A DNA stretch of 64,000 nt from Aegilops tauschii subsp. strangulata (GCF_002575655.3 NC_053040.3:459468780-459532779); one strand, 5' to 3'; shown: positions 10,799-23,099, counted from the stretch's first letter. The notes: generated by a model not told the origin, from the letters alone. Numbers and translations are program-made.

Positions 10799-10803
10799 CC
10801 CCT
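10799..10803. repeat. Left target-site duplication CCCCT
   Basis: CCCCT directly precedes the 5' LTR and is repeated at 37427-37431 directly after the 3' LTR. Confidence 0.9.
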
Positions 10804-11286
10804 TGAGGGAGTCCTGGACTAAGGGGTCCTCGGGCGTCCGGCATGTTAGCCATGGGCCGGACTGATGGGCTGTGAAGATACAAAGACCGAAGACTCTACC
10901 CGTGTCCGGATGGGACTCTCCTTGGCGTGGAAGGCAAGCTTGGCGATCAACTGTGTAGATTCCTTTCTTTGTAACCGCCCTTGTGTAACCCTAGATCCTC
11001 CCGGTGTCTATATAAACCGAGGAGTCAGTCCGGAGGAAGGGAGATATACTCATTACCGTAGTCATACAGGTTAGACTTCTAGGGTTTAGCCATCACGATC
11101 TCGTGGTAGATCAACTCTTGTAATACTCATATTCATCAAGATCAATCGAGCAGGAAGTAGGGTATTACCTCCATAGAGAGGGCCCGAACCTGGGTAAACA
11201 TTGTGTCCCCTGTCTCCTGTTACCATCGACCTTAGACGCATAGTTCGGGACCCCCTACCCGAGATCCGCCGGTTTTGACACCGACA
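10804..11286 (+). repeat. 5' LTR of gypsy element (483 bp)
   Basis: Starts TGAGGGAGTCCTGGAC and ends TTTTGACACCGACA. The TATA box TATATAAA is at 11009-11016. The 3' LTR has the same length. Confidence 0.95.
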
Positions 11287-11305
11287 TTGGTGCTTTCATT
11301 GAGAG
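11287..11305 (+). promoter_or_regulatory. Primer-binding site region
   Basis: The sequence right after the LTR is TTGGTGCTTTCATTGAGAG. TGG at or next to the LTR edge is the usual pairing for a tRNA CCA end. The tRNA was not identified. Confidence 0.5.
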
Positions 11306-11333
11306 TCCACTGTGTCGTACCCTAAAAGGTTTG

Positions 11334-13748
11334 ATGGCCCCTTCAATCGTCAACAACGATGCTGTCCAAAGGGAGACTTTTCTCCCCGGACAGATCTTCA
11401 TATTCGGTGGCTTCGCACTGCGGGCCAACTCGTTTGGCTATCTGGAACAGATCGATAGCTACGCCCCTGGCCAACAGGTCAGATTTGGGAGCTTGAACTA
11501 CATCGCGGACATCCGTGGAGATTTGATCTTCCTCGGATTTGAGACCATGGCGACCGCTCCTGGTCACCTCGATGAACATGACCTAAATCTGTCATCGGAC
11601 CGCATCCAGGAACCTCTCGAGCAGGAGCGCTTCAAGCGCAAGCTAATAGCCACCGCAAGGAGCCTGAAAAAGAAGCAGCAGCAGCTTCAAGCTGACCAAG
11701 ATCTGCTCATCGACAGGTGCACTGATGTCCTGGCAGCCGAGGAATACGGCCTCAGACGCCCAACCAAGAGTTACCCGAAGCACAGATTGCTACCTCAGTT
11801 CGATGAAGAGGCGCCGGAGCCCATACCTCCCTCGCGTAATGCGGCCGATCGACCACTACGCTGTCGGGACAATGCGGCGGACCGACCACCACGCGGTTGG
11901 GATAGAGCGGCAACTCAGGCCGAACAGCATCCTGTCCCACCGCCACATAAAAATAGAGACAAAACAGTTCGGGGTCACACATACGACCTTCGGCAGGACC
12001 TGGACAGTAGAGCGAGATATACCAGATCGATTTACGGATCGCGAGGACGTTCCTCGACACGCGATGATGGCTACCTATTCGGACGTGACAAACCTAGTCA
12101 TGCCCGGGCCGACAACCGCAGACGGACTCCATCGGAGCTATGTCGCGATGCGGCCAGATATAGAGGCGCCGCACATCCTCATTGCTTCACTGATGAAGTA
12201 ATGGATCATGAATTCCACAAAGGGTTCAAACCTGTAAATATTGAATCATACGATGGGACAACTGATCCCGCGGTATGGATCGAGGACTTTATCCTCCACA
12301 TCCACATGGCTCGCGGAGATGACCTCCACGCTATCAAATACCTCCCACTAAAGCTTAAAGGACCAGCTCAGCACTGGTTAAACAGCCTGCCTGAAAATTC
12401 TATCGGCAGCTGGGAGGACTTGGAAGAAGCCTTCCTTGACAACTTCCAAGGTACATATGTCCGGCCACCAGACGCCGATGACTTAAGCCACATAGTTCAA
12501 CAGCCTGGAGAGTCAGCCAGGAAATTCTGGAATAGGTTCCTAACTAAAAAGAACCAGATCGTCGACTGTCCGGATGCCGAAGCCCTAGAGGCCTTTAAAC
12601 ATAGCATCCGTGACGAATGGCTCGCCCGCCACCTCGGCCAAGAAAAACCAAAATCTATGGCAGCCCTTACGGCACTCATGACCCGCTTTTGCGCGGATGA
12701 GGATAGTTGGCTGGCTCGTAGTAAAAACACAGCCAGCGAGGCAGGCCCCTCCGAGGTTAAAAACAGCAGCAAGCTCCGACGTAACAGACACAAACGCCGA
12801 AGCAATGGTGATAATACTGACGACAATACAGTCAACACCGGATTCAGCGGCTCCAAGTCCGGCCAGCGGAAGAAACCGTACAAACAAAACAATCAAGGAC
12901 CATCCAGCCTGGACCGCATACTCGATCGTCCCTGCCAGATACATGGCACCCCAGACAAACCAGCCAATCATACCAACAGAGATTGTTGGGGTTTTAAATA
13001 GGCCGGCAAATTAAACACCGAGAACAAGGAAAAGGGATCGCAAAGCGAGGATGATGACGAGGAGCCCCGGCAACCGAACACAGGGGGACAGAAGAAGTTT
13101 CCCCCTCAAGTCAAAACAGTGAACATGATATATGCTACGCACATCCCCAAAAGGGAGCGCAAGCGCGCACCCAGGGACGTCTACGCGATAGAGCCAGTCG
13201 CCCCAAAATTCAATCCATGGTCGTCATTCTCGATCACCTTTGATCATCGGGATCACCCGACTAGTATCCATCATGGCGGTTCAGCCGCGCTGGTCCTCGA
13301 CCCAATCATTGATGGATTTCACCTGAGACACGTCCTTATGGACGGAGGTAGCAGCCTCAATCTGCTCTATCAGGATACAGTGCGCAAAATGGGCATTAAT
13401 CCATCACGGATCAAACCCACAAAGACTACCTTCAAAGGAGTCATACCAGATGTAGAGGCCCGCTATACGGGCTCAATCACACTAGAGGTGGTCTTCGGAT
13501 CTCCGGACAACTTCCGAAGCGAGGAGTTAATATTTGACATCGTCCCCTTTCGCAGTGGCTATCATGCACTGCTCGGACGAACCGCATTCGCTCGATTCAA
13601 TGCAGTGCCACACTATGCTTATCTCAAGCTCAAGATTCCCAGTCCACGCGGCGTCATAACGGTCAATGGAAATACGAAACGCTCGCTCCGTACAGAAGAG
13701 CACACAGCTGCCTTAGCAACAGAAGTACAGAGCGGCCTTCTCAAGTAG
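11334..13748 (+). pseudogene. Gypsy gag-aspartic protease polyprotein with one internal stop
   Basis: The frame starts at ATG 11334 (MAPSIVNNDAVQRETF). A basic linker is followed by the retrotransposon gag domain (about 12255-12720; WIEDFILHIHMARGDD, LKGPAQHWLNSLPEN) and a Cys/His motif near 12930-12990 (CQIHG ... NHTNRDC). A TAG at 12999-13001 interrupts the frame, which then continues in the same phase (AGKLNTENKEKG) into an aspartic protease with the DGGSSLN active site near 13340 and LLGR near 13570. It ends at 13748. The TAG sits between Lys and Ala codons and is consistent with a CAG to TAG change. Gag packages element RNA and the protease cuts it. Confidence 0.88.
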
Positions 13749-15827
13749 AACCTTAATTCGGCTGCCGAGCCCACGGACACCGTTAAGAGGGTCCGAACTA
13801 CCCTGCGGCAGGACAGCTCGGCTCATCAGGAGCTCTACTAGCCATCCGGCCTCCGTCTCAGTCCCGATCAAGTGGTGGCATTCGTGCCGCGCGCACTCAA
13901 AATTCCATGGGCATCGACGGAGGCATAGCTAGCTTGTGATCCACAGTATGGCTCAACTGGCACCGGATACACACATACTTTCACTTTTCCTTTTTCCCTT
14001 TTTCAGGTCTCAATCCCGCAGGCCCCATCTGATGGCCTGATCATCGGTCCTCTTGAAGGACAGACACACCAAGACGGCAAGAAACACAGCATATGGGGGA
14101 CTTTCTAGGTGGTTTCGTTAACGATCACTCTACCTGTTTTTCAGGACCCACACGCAGCTCTCCCTTGGTTTTGGCATGTTAAATAGCCTGTTGCTTATCG
14201 CACTACTTGTATCAAATGCACCTTGACGTATTAATCAAATTACAATGGAAATAGTTCGCGGCCCGAGCTTTAGGGCAGCTTATTATCTTTGCACCCTCTC
14301 TGTTTTCCTTTCTTTTTTTTTTCTTTCCCTCCTGTGGGTAACCTTATCAGACAGCACCCATACACTTTGGTATGTTTCATATTTGCCAGGGGCTTCATAG
14401 CACCCCGCACCATGGCAACAAAAGTCCGAACACTTTTTATAGTATAGTTCGGCACCCCGAATTTAGCACTATATGCATTGGCTCCGAATCATGTCTTTGG
14501 TCAATAGTTGGGTTGCCCGGCTCCTGTGCTTGCTACCTTATGTTCCGCTATATTGGCTAAGGTAGTAAAGGGAGAAATACTGCGATTGTGTCTTGGTTTA
14601 TCCAAAGGAGCACCTCAGTAGAGAAAGCCGAAAACTGACTGTCATGATGCGGCGAGAGCCGGTCAGCTCTTCGGAGGTTGCAAATCGTTGGAGATTTCTT
14701 CCGCATTACGTGAAGGGTCGGTACTTCCCGACCAGGCGCTTATAGCACTCTAGTTCGGATACTAGGGGTTGCGCCAACATTTTTATTGTCAAACTCCTAT
14801 GGCTAAGTGAGGGCGTTAAAGCCGCATAGTCTGATTGCCTGGTTCGTTGCGCTAAACAACTCCTTCAAGGACCATATAATTGAATCAAGAGTGTTTAGAT
14901 TCCATCCCGAACAGCTCCGTACTATCTACGTGGGGGCATAAGCCGACGACTGGCCAACCCTCAGATTTCATACAACACGGCCAAACAGGAGGTAAATGTT
15001 TTAACATAACAAACATTATATTACAAACTCACTTTGTTGTATCATACAAGGTAGAGGCAACTTGAATGCATCTATTTATATATAAAAAGTATTTGATGAG
15101 ATCACTAGAATAAAGATAATTAGCTTAGAAAATCCTACAAAAATTAGAAACATCCGGCCATTAATTAAACTGACTAGCTGATTACGACCAATTCTAATCG
15201 GTGCGCTCCGCCGGTCGTACAGGCATCAACCCCATGTATGTACATCAGAGCATCCGGCACTATACTTGCTTTGTTCATGCATCCACGTCCCAAGGAGCTA
15301 CATGGAGATCCAGAGAATACTTGACTAGCGCTCATGCATATATGGGCAGGATTTGACTAGCGCTCATGCATGCATGGGCGAGCGTACGTGGACGAGGTTG
15401 GCGCTCAACGGGGCGCCGAGCTTTCGGATCGAGACCGTGGCCGCTGATATATACGGGTCGAAGCAAGGCAAGAATGGACGGAGTAATTAAGGATGATTTG
15501 ACTAGAGCCATGGCCGGAGTAATTAAGGATGGTTTGACTAGAGCCAATGCTTTGCACGTGTGTGTCATGCGTCACCGGCCGCTCGTGAGTACGTGAATAC
15601 TTGAATACTTGATCAATAGGAACAGTCAGAACGATGCAATTATGGTCCAGACATTGATACAGGATCTGTTGTAAAACTTTCTACACACAGCTTGGTGCAG
15701 TCACGTATGTGAGGTATTCTGATCCATCTATGCACACATGTATAAGACAACATAAATTCTCCAAATTTTTATTAACATAAACTACGTAAAACAAGTGTTG
15801 TACAATGTACATCATTCGTGGCTGTGT
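13749..15827 (+). other. Non-coding internal region of gypsy element, left part
   Basis: No RT, RNase H or integrase motif is seen in any frame. The first 700 bases are GC-balanced, with a pyrimidine-rich stretch near 14300-14335. From about 15060 the sequence is AT-rich with short tandem duplications at 15320-15383 and 15480-15549. Nothing else is recognised. The CACTA element interrupts it at 15831. Confidence 0.6.
15320..15549. repeat. Two short tandem duplications
   Basis: TTGACTAGCGCTCATGCAT occurs twice about 32 bp apart (15320-15383). GGAGTAATTAAGGATG with TTGACTAGAGCC occurs twice with a 35-bp period (15480-15514, 15515-15549). Confidence 0.7.
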
Positions 15828-15830
15828 GTA
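15828..15830. repeat. Left target-site duplication GTA of inner CACTA
   Basis: GTA precedes CACTAGTAG at 15831 and is repeated at 30783-30785 after the right terminus. Confidence 0.85.
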
Positions 15831-16020
15831 CACTAGTAGAAAACAGGGCTTAGGTCACAGGACAGTTTTCACATTAGCCCCGGTTCAGTCACGAACCGGG
15901 ACTAATGTGAGCATTGGTCCCGGTGGGCCACGCTCCTGGCCCATCACCCTTTAGTCCCGGTTCATACCACAAACCGGGACTAAAGGGCTGGTCCTAGTTG
16001 CGGCCAGTGTTTAGTCCCAC
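15831..16020 (+). repeat. Left terminus and subterminal palindromes
   Basis: Diverged palindromes such as CCCCGGTTCAGTCACGAACC (from about 15881) and AGTCCCGGTTCATACC with ACAAACCGGGACT (from about 15953) follow the terminus. In CACTA elements such repeats are transposase-binding sites. Confidence 0.8.
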
Positions 16021-16048
16021 CTCGCCAACCGAGGGGTGTTCACACCAG

Positions 16049-16056
16049 TTTATAAG
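16049..16056 (+). promoter_or_regulatory. TATA box before left hairpin
   Basis: TTTATAAG follows a TTTAGTCCCACCTCGCC block that is also found before the TATA box at 23545. A hairpin starts 44 bases after it. Confidence 0.5.
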
Positions 16057-16099
16057 CCCGTCCCTCTATGCCTTGTTGAGCTTCTCTTAAAGTGAAAAT

Positions 16100-16189
16100 A
16101 GATGACCTTATACAGGGAATTTCACCTAAATTCACAGTAAATTGAAATTTACTGTGAATTTAGGTTTAATTTTCTCTATAAGCGCATCT
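16100..16189 (+). ncRNA. Left hairpin, possible small-RNA precursor
   Basis: The arms are 16100-16143 and 16146-16189 with a 2-base loop. The inner 20 bp are perfect (ACCTAAATTCACAGTAAATT against its reverse complement); the outer part has mismatches. It lies about 45 bases after a TATA box. Expression is inferred, not shown. It could also be a structural inverted repeat without transcription. Confidence 0.4.
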
Positions 16190-16471
16190 ATGTTCATTTT
16201 TTTATATTTATAAAATAAATAAACCTTAATAAAATAAATAAAACTAAATAAACCTTAATAAAATAAACTATAGTAACTACAATAAATAAACCTTAATAAA
16301 TTAAGTAAAAATAGCAGCAGTAAAATAAATAAAAATAGCAGCAGTAAAATAAATAAAAATAAAATAATTAAAGTAAAATACATAAGTAATTAGAAATAAA
16401 ATAAATAAGTTTTTTGTTGTAAGTAGAAACAAAACAAAAAAAATAAAGCAAAAGAGAAAAAAAACACGAGC
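16190..16471. other. AT-rich spacer of inner CACTA
   Basis: It consists of AAATAAATA-like repeats, with no gene. The segment around 16399-16464 (AAGTTTTTTGTTGTAAGTAG and following) recurs at 18021-18088 and 23823-23888. Confidence 0.6.
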
Positions 16472-17985
16472 CATCAACTCCATAACCGCCATATCTGGGA
16501 TAGAGAAGGGCGATCCCTTGGAGTGGGATTCACATACAGTTGCCCGTAACATCTACCATTCGAGCCTAGCAGGTGGAACTCGGATCTGTCAACAGTGTCA
16601 AAGCGGCAAATAGCAGGCGGAGGAGAAGCCACCGATGTCATGTGTAGATCCCTTCTAGGTCTTGCGGATCGTGCTATTACAGCAATTTGGTTGGTTGATC
16701 CCAAAAAAAAAGGAATTTGGTTGGTTTTCTTGAAGCCCTAGCTTGTTGTGCCGTCCTATTCTCTCAATGCAATTTAGCAAATGCTACTACAGTACAGTAA
16801 AGGGCACAAAGAAAAAGCACGCAGTGAAGGAAAATACCTCCATATCAAAGCTGCTACTTATCTTGTTGGTTATCAGGATGTGGATATGTAGAATTTTCTC
16901 TAGCCACGGCAACAGACATGCATTCATCGAGGGGGTTCACTACAGTACAAAATAAATGCTGACGTTAGTTGTTGAGGGTACGTTTGACATCCCTGAGAGA
17001 CTAGATAATGAAAAGATGAATCGTCAAACCTGGATGAACAAAGACGCTACCAAGTGGATGAATCTGATGGCCTGTCCTCCCTTGAAGATCATGCGTCCTC
17101 CCTTGAAGGCGCCACTAGGGCCATGGACGCCTCATACACCACCGCCGACGTGTTGTAGTGATGAGGTATCGTGCAGGATCTGACACAGGATCACCTTCAG
17201 GCAAGATGAATAGGTCTTCAGGGGCACGACGGCCGGCCACAACAGGCCCCTGCCATGGACGGCGCCGCCCGAGCCACAGCCGCTCGCCAGCTCGCCTCTG
17301 GAGCAGTCCAAGCTTATCCGCGAGCTCGTCCACTAGTGCCCGTCGCCGCCACGACGTCCTGCAGGCTAGAGAACGGCGGTTCGCCGTTCTTATCCACGGC
17401 CGCCGTTGGAACCGACTCCGGCCGCCTATATAAGGAGCCCCCGAGTCCGTCCAGTCCCTCAGGCGACCTCAAGCCACCCCACCTAGCACCCCCATAGCAG
17501 GCAATCGACCAGGGAGGGTCTTCTTCCCCATCTCGGGCCAGTACAGCCGCCGCCGCCCTCCGCTCCATTCAGTCGCAACCAGAGCCCCTCCCCCCCCCCC
17601 CCCCCGTCCGTATAGCACCACCATCCTCCTCCCCTCGACCGTGCAGAGCCGCCCAAACCCTCAGCTGCGTCGGGGAATCACTGTAGGCCAAAGCCCCAAA
17701 CCTCCCGAAGCTGCCGTCCGCCGCGGAGCTCGCCGCCGGCGACTCCCTCCATCCCCGCCACCTCCTCGACCACCGGAAGGACCGCCCCGGCCTGGCGGAT
17801 CCATCCCCGCCCTCAGGACCCCGCGAGGAGCCGCCGTTCGCCGGCGTTGATCGCCGGAGCCCCGCCTCTGTTCGGCCAGAGGAGGAAGGAGGCGGGGGCG
17901 ACTGGTCAAACCTGACCAGTGGGCCCAAGGGACCCACTGTCAGTGACCCACGAGCCGGTCCACGCGGGTTAAGTGGAGGATCTGA
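16472..17985. other. Segment probably captured from host DNA
   Basis: This 1.5-kb segment interrupts the AT-rich CACTA spacer, and the flanking spacer motif ATAAAGCAAAAGAGAAAAA is found on both sides (about 16443 and 18001). It has a moderate-GC left half and a very GC-rich right half. A TATATAA motif near 17427 is followed by a C-rich leader-like stretch, and there is a 16-base C run at 17590-17605. Frames here are GC artefacts without recognisable domains. CACTA elements are known to capture gene fragments; which gene this came from could not be told. Confidence 0.5.
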
Positions 17986-18089
17986 CACAAAACTAAACAA
18001 ATAAAGCAAAAGAGAAAAAAACAAATAAAGCAAATAAGTTTTTTGTTGTAAGTAGAAACAAAACAAACAAAGCAAAAGAGAAAAAAACA

Positions 18090-18480
18090 GAGGAAAAAAA
18101 TTATGCCACCTACTGGGCCACCACGGCCTGAATACGACTAGAAACCCATCCATGGGCCAGAATTCAGGCCCGTAGAAGGCCCAGTAGGCCCACAGGCAAA
18201 TAGTGACAGAATAGGCCCGTAAGCCTGCATTTGAGAGGAGCTCGAAGTGGTCAGCGCAGCTGCACTTATAAACCACTGTCGAAGCCTCTCGGCTAGCGAG
18301 GTGGGACTAAACATCCCACCGCACCGCGCCAGTTCCAGCACAAGGCCTTTGGTCCCGGTTGGTGCCACCAACCGGGACAAAAGGGGGCATTGGTCCCGGT
18401 TCGTGGCACCAACCGGGACCAAAGGCCTTTAGTCTCGGTTGGTGCCACCAACCGGGACCAATGAGTTCCCTATATATACC
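18090..18480 (+). promoter_or_regulatory. Promoter block 1: palindrome array plus TATA box
   Basis: A block beginning GCCACCTACTGGGCCACCAC carries three palindromes of type GGTCCCGGTTGGTG/CACCAACCGGGACC (18351-18379, 18392-18420, 18431-18459). A TATA box TATATATA follows at 18471-18478. Similar blocks lie at 23100-23470 and 24100-24546. It should drive the small gene and the TNP2 gene downstream. Confidence 0.65.
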
Positions 18481-18854
18481 CCATCGCCACAGTAGAGCAC
18501 TCCATAGTGCTCTGTTTTTTCTGGCCGGCGAGGGGAGGGCATTTGGGTGCTCTAGCTCACCTCCTATGCACATGAGGTGTTCGATGAAATGTCTGAGCCA
18601 CACTAGTTAATCTTTGTCCTCTCGAAACTCGACCTCCGAGCTCCATTTTCCCCGAGATTTGTCTAGGTTTAGCGGCCCGTCACGTCCCGTCCCCGTCTTC
18701 ACCGCCGTCGATCGCCCGCGCCGATCTCGTCACCAGCACCACCGTGGTGAGCCTCTTGTTCTTATCTTCTTTCTGAAAGGAAAAGAATTCTTACTTTAGA
18801 TAGTTACTTGTCTAATTTTGTTACTTTTATTATTCCTTCTTATTACATAGTGCG

Positions 18855-19302
18855 ATGGTTTTGGTATCCGCCCCCGTCGGCCCTCGTCCTGTCTATGATT
18901 CGGATGTGGTATATATTATCTTTTTATAACTATTTGGTTCATTTATTGTTTATGACAAATATACCGACCAACGTGACATAGATTTTATTTATCTAGGAGG
19001 TGGTTGAACCGGAAATTCTAACCGACCCTATTGTCGAGAGGTTAAATTTAGTTGAAGAAGAAAACAATTACTTGAAGGAAAAAATTAAAAAAATTGAGGA
19101 GGAGAAGATGATATTGGAGTTGCATGTTGCGGATGTCGTCGATGATCACAAGATCAAGATGGATGCAATGCGCTTGAAGATTAGAAAGATTAGAAAATAT
19201 GCCATTCATACCGAGGCTTGGTATCATTATGCTGTTGGATCAATTGTTACCTTGGTTGCGATTATGATCGCATTTGTTTTCGCATTGAAATGTTTTACAT
19301 AG
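18855..19302 (+). CDS. Small coiled-coil protein with C-terminal membrane helix
   Basis: Two coding exons, 18855-18908 and 18997-19302, join in phase across an intron with GTATAT donor and ATCTAG acceptor. An untranslated first exon (about 18500-18738, donor GTGAGC) probably precedes them. The product is 119 residues and starts MVLVSAPVGPRPVYDSDV. The middle is Lys/Glu-rich and heptad-like (LVEEENNYLKEKIKKIEEEK). A hydrophobic segment near the C-terminus (VGSIVTLVAIMIAFVFAL) ends two to five residues before the stop, as in tail-anchored proteins. The same gene, damaged, lies in the outer CACTA at 45698-46142. Its function is unknown; it sits between the promoter and the transposase gene. Confidence 0.65.
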
Positions 19303-19486
19303 TTTCAATGTATGGTTTAATTAATTAGATGCTCTGGAGAGCTATATATATGTTGTTAGATGAGAACTATGTATGTACTTTGGTTCAAATGTGATGATGA
19401 ACTTCTATTAATTTGGTCACTTAATTATCTATTCATGATGTTCTATGATGGTTTTTGACACACTTAATTATATATAATGCACGCAG

Positions 19487-22400
19487 ATGAACCGGCAATG
19501 GATGTACGGTGACAGACACACCTCCGAGTACATTAAGGGCTTGCATGATTTTCTCGAAGTGGCTGAGGCAAACAAGCAGAATGGTTTTATGTGTTGTCCA
19601 TGCCCTATATGTGGGAATACGAAGTCTTACTCTGACCGAAAAATCCTTCACACCCACCTGCTTTACAAGGGTTTCATGCCACACTATAATGTTTGGACGA
19701 GGCACGGAGAAATAGGGGTTATGATGGAAGACGGCGAAGAAGAAGAGGACAATGACAACTATGTGCCCCCTGAATACGGTGATGTTGCAACGGGGGAAGC
19801 TGCTGAAGATCAAGAGGAACCAGACGATGTGCCCAATGATGCTGCAAGGGGGGAAGCTACTGAAGATCAAGAGGAACCAGTGCCCGATGATGATGATCTC
19901 CGCCGGGTCATAGTCGATGCAAGGACGCAATGCGAAAGTCAAAAGGAGAAGCTGAAGTTCGATCGCATGTTAGAGGATCACAAAAAAGGGTTGTACCCCA
20001 ATTGCGAAGATGGCAACACAAAGCTCGGTACCGTACTGGAATTGCTGCAGTGGAAGGCAGAGAATGTTGTGCCTGACAAAGGATTTGAGAAGCTATTGAA
20101 AATATTGAAGAAGAAGCTTCCAAAGGATAACGAATTGCCCGACAGTACATACGCAACAAAGAAGGTCGTATGCCCTCTAGGATTGGAGGTGCAGAAGATA
20201 CATGCATGCCCTAATGACTGCATCCTCTACCGCGGTGCGTACAAGGATCTGAACGCATGCCCGGTATGCGGTGCATTGCGGTATAAGATCAGACGAGATG
20301 ACCCTGGTGATGTTGACGGCGAGCCCCCCAGGAAGAGGGTTCCTGCGAAGGTGATGTGGTATGCTCCTATAATACCACGGTTGAAACGTCTGTTCAGAAA
20401 CGAAGAGCATGCCAAGTTGATGCGATGGCACAGTGAGGACCGTAAGAAAGACGGGAAGTTGAGAGCACCCGCTGACGGGTCGCAGTGGAGAAAAATCGAG
20501 AGAAAGTACTGGGCTGAGTTTGCAGCTGACCCAAGGAACGTATGGTTTGGTTTAAGCGCGGATGGCATTAATCCTTTCGGGGAGCAGAGCAGCAATCACA
20601 GCACCTGGCCCGTGACTCTATGTATGTATAACCTTCCTCCTTGGATGTGCATGAAGCGGAAGTTCATTATGATGCCAGTTCTCATCCAAGGCCCTAAGCA
20701 ACCCGGCAACGACATTGATGTGTACCTAAGGCCATTAGTTGAAGAACTTTTACAGCTGTGGAATGGAAACGGTCTACGTACGTGGGATGAGCACAAATAG
20801 GAGGAATTTAACCTGCACGCGTTGCTGTTTGTAACCATCAACGATTGGCCCGCTCTCAGTAACCTTTCAGGACAGACAAACAAGGGATACCACGCATGCA
20901 CGCACTGTTTAGATGACACTGAAAGTATATACCTGGACAAAAGCAGGAAGAATGTGTACCTGGGCCATCGTCGATTTCTTCCGACCAACCATCAATGTCG
21001 AAAGAAAGGCAAGCATTTCAAAGGCGAGGCAGATCACCGGAAGAAGCCCGCCATGCGTACCGGTGATCACATACTTGCTATGGTCAATGATTTACACGTA
21101 ATCTTTGGAAAGGGTCCCGGCGGACTAGCTGTTCCGAATGACGCTGAGGGACACGCACCCATGTGGAAGAAGAAATCTATATTTTGGGACCTACCCTACT
21201 GGAAAGAGCTAGAGGTCCGCTCTTCAATCGACGTGATGCACGTGGCGAAGAACCTTTGCGTGAACCTGCTAGGCTTCTTGGGCGTGTATGGGAAGAAAAA
21301 AGATACACCTGAGGCACAGGAGGACCTGCAACGTTTGCACGAAAAAGACAGCATGCCTCCGAAGCAGTATGAAGGTCCTGCCAGCTACGCTCTTACGAAA
21401 GAAGAGAAAGAAATCTTCTTTGAATGCCTGCTCAGTATGAAGGTCCCGACTGGCTTCTCGTCGAATATAAAGGGAATAATAAATATGCCAGAGAAAAAGT
21501 TCCAGAACCAAAGTCTCATGACTGCCACGTGATTATGACGCAACTGCTTTCGGTTGCATTGAGGGGGCTTCTACCGAAAAACGTCCGATTAGCCATTGTG
21601 AAGCTATGTGCATTCCTCAATGCAATCTCTCAGAAGGTGATCGATCCAGAAATCATACCAAGGCTAAGGAGTGATGTGGCGCAATGTCTTGTCAGTTTCG
21701 AGCTGGTGTTCCCACCATCCTTCTTCAATATCATGACACACGTCCTAGTTCATCTAGTCGACGAGATTGTCATTCTGGGGCCCGTATTTCTACACAATAT
21801 GTTCCCCTTTGAGAGGTTCATGGGAGTCCTAAAGAAATATGTCTGTAACCGCGCTAGGCCAGAAGGAAGCATCTCCATGGGCCATCAAACAGAGGATGTC
21901 ATTGGGTTTTGTGTTGACTTCATTCCTGGCCTTAAGAAGATAGGTCTCCCTAAATCGCGGTTGGAGGGGAGACTGACTGGAAAAGGCACGCTTGGAGGGG
22001 GGACTCAATAATATGCAGGGACGGATATTCTTGGTCTCAAGCACACTACACAGTTCTACAGAACTCTACCTTGGTGGCGCCGTATGTCGATGAACACAAG
22101 AACAGTCTGCGCTCCAAACACCCGGAGCAGTGTGACAACTGGATTACATGTGAACACATCAGGACTTTCAGCAGTTGGTTGGAAACACATCTCAGAGGTG
22201 ACACCACTGTTTGTGATGACTTGTACTCGTTGTCCAGGGGACCATCTTCGACTGTATTGACTTACAAAGGATACGAGATAAATGGGAATACATTTTACAC
22301 GATCGCCCAAGATCAAAAGAGCACCAACCAAAACAGCGGTGTCCGCTTTGATGCAGCAACCGAGAGGGGAAAGGACACATATTATGGTTACATAATGGAC

Positions 22401-22847
22401 ATATGGGAACTTGACTACGGACATGATTTTAAGGTCCCTTTGTTTAAGTGCAAATGGGTCAATCTGTCAGGAGGCGGGGTACAGGTAGACCCACAGTACG
22501 GAATGACAACAGTGGATCTGAACAATCTTGGGTACACTGACGAACCGTTCGTCCTAGCCAATGATATGGCACAGGTTATCTATGTGAAGGACATGTCTAC
22601 CAGACCGAGGAAAAGAAAAGATAAGGAAGCGAATACATCATACGATGAGCCAAAGCGCCACATAGTTCTTTCAGGAAAAAGGGACATTGTGGGAGTGGAG
22701 GGCAAGACAGACATGTCTGAAGATTATGAAAAGTTTCATGAAATTCCTCCCTTCAAAGTCAAGGCTGGCCCAAGCATCCTGATAAACGATGAAGATTATC
22801 CATGGTTACGGCGCAATAAGCAAATGACACAAGCGAAGAAAAAGTGA
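19487..22847 (+). pseudogene. TNP2-type CACTA transposase (ORF1), damaged
   Basis: It starts at ATG 19487 right after a GCACGCAG acceptor-like sequence. The N-terminus fits the transposase-associated domain (CPCPICGN, HTHLLYKGFMPHY, WTRHGE). The TNP2 transposase core follows (CPLGLEVQKIHACPNDC, CPVCGALRYK, WFGLSADGINPFG, SIDVMHVAKNLCVN). DUF4218-like (IMTHVLVHLVDEIV, NMFPFERFMGVLK) and DUF4216-like (YYGYIMDIWELDY) parts complete it at 22847. Damage compared with the outer copy: TAG at 20798-20800 in place of CAG, a one-base loss near 21510, and two extra G near 21995. The enzyme would cut at the CACTA ends and bind subterminal repeats. As it stands it cannot be made in one piece. Confidence 0.92.
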
Positions 22848-23099
22848 AGACTTTCTCCCGCAACTATTATGATGATACCATGCCAACTTTGTAATAGACG
22901 AGTATGATACCATTGTCCGTTTTGTACAAGAAGTGCATCTAGTTTTTGCCGTAACCCTCTCAACTTTCTTGCACATGTTATGTGGATGAAATGATGATAC
23001 CATGCCAACTTTCAAACTTTTCAGATTTCATTTCAAATGCTTTTCAATTTTAGGGTCTTATAGCTCAAAATAATTAGTAAATGCATGAAAAATAACAGG

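Noticed and set aside
17569..18276. Long minus-strand frame as a gene
   Set aside because: Driven by GC-rich composition; crosses the capture border at 17985 into CACTA sequence and shows no domain.
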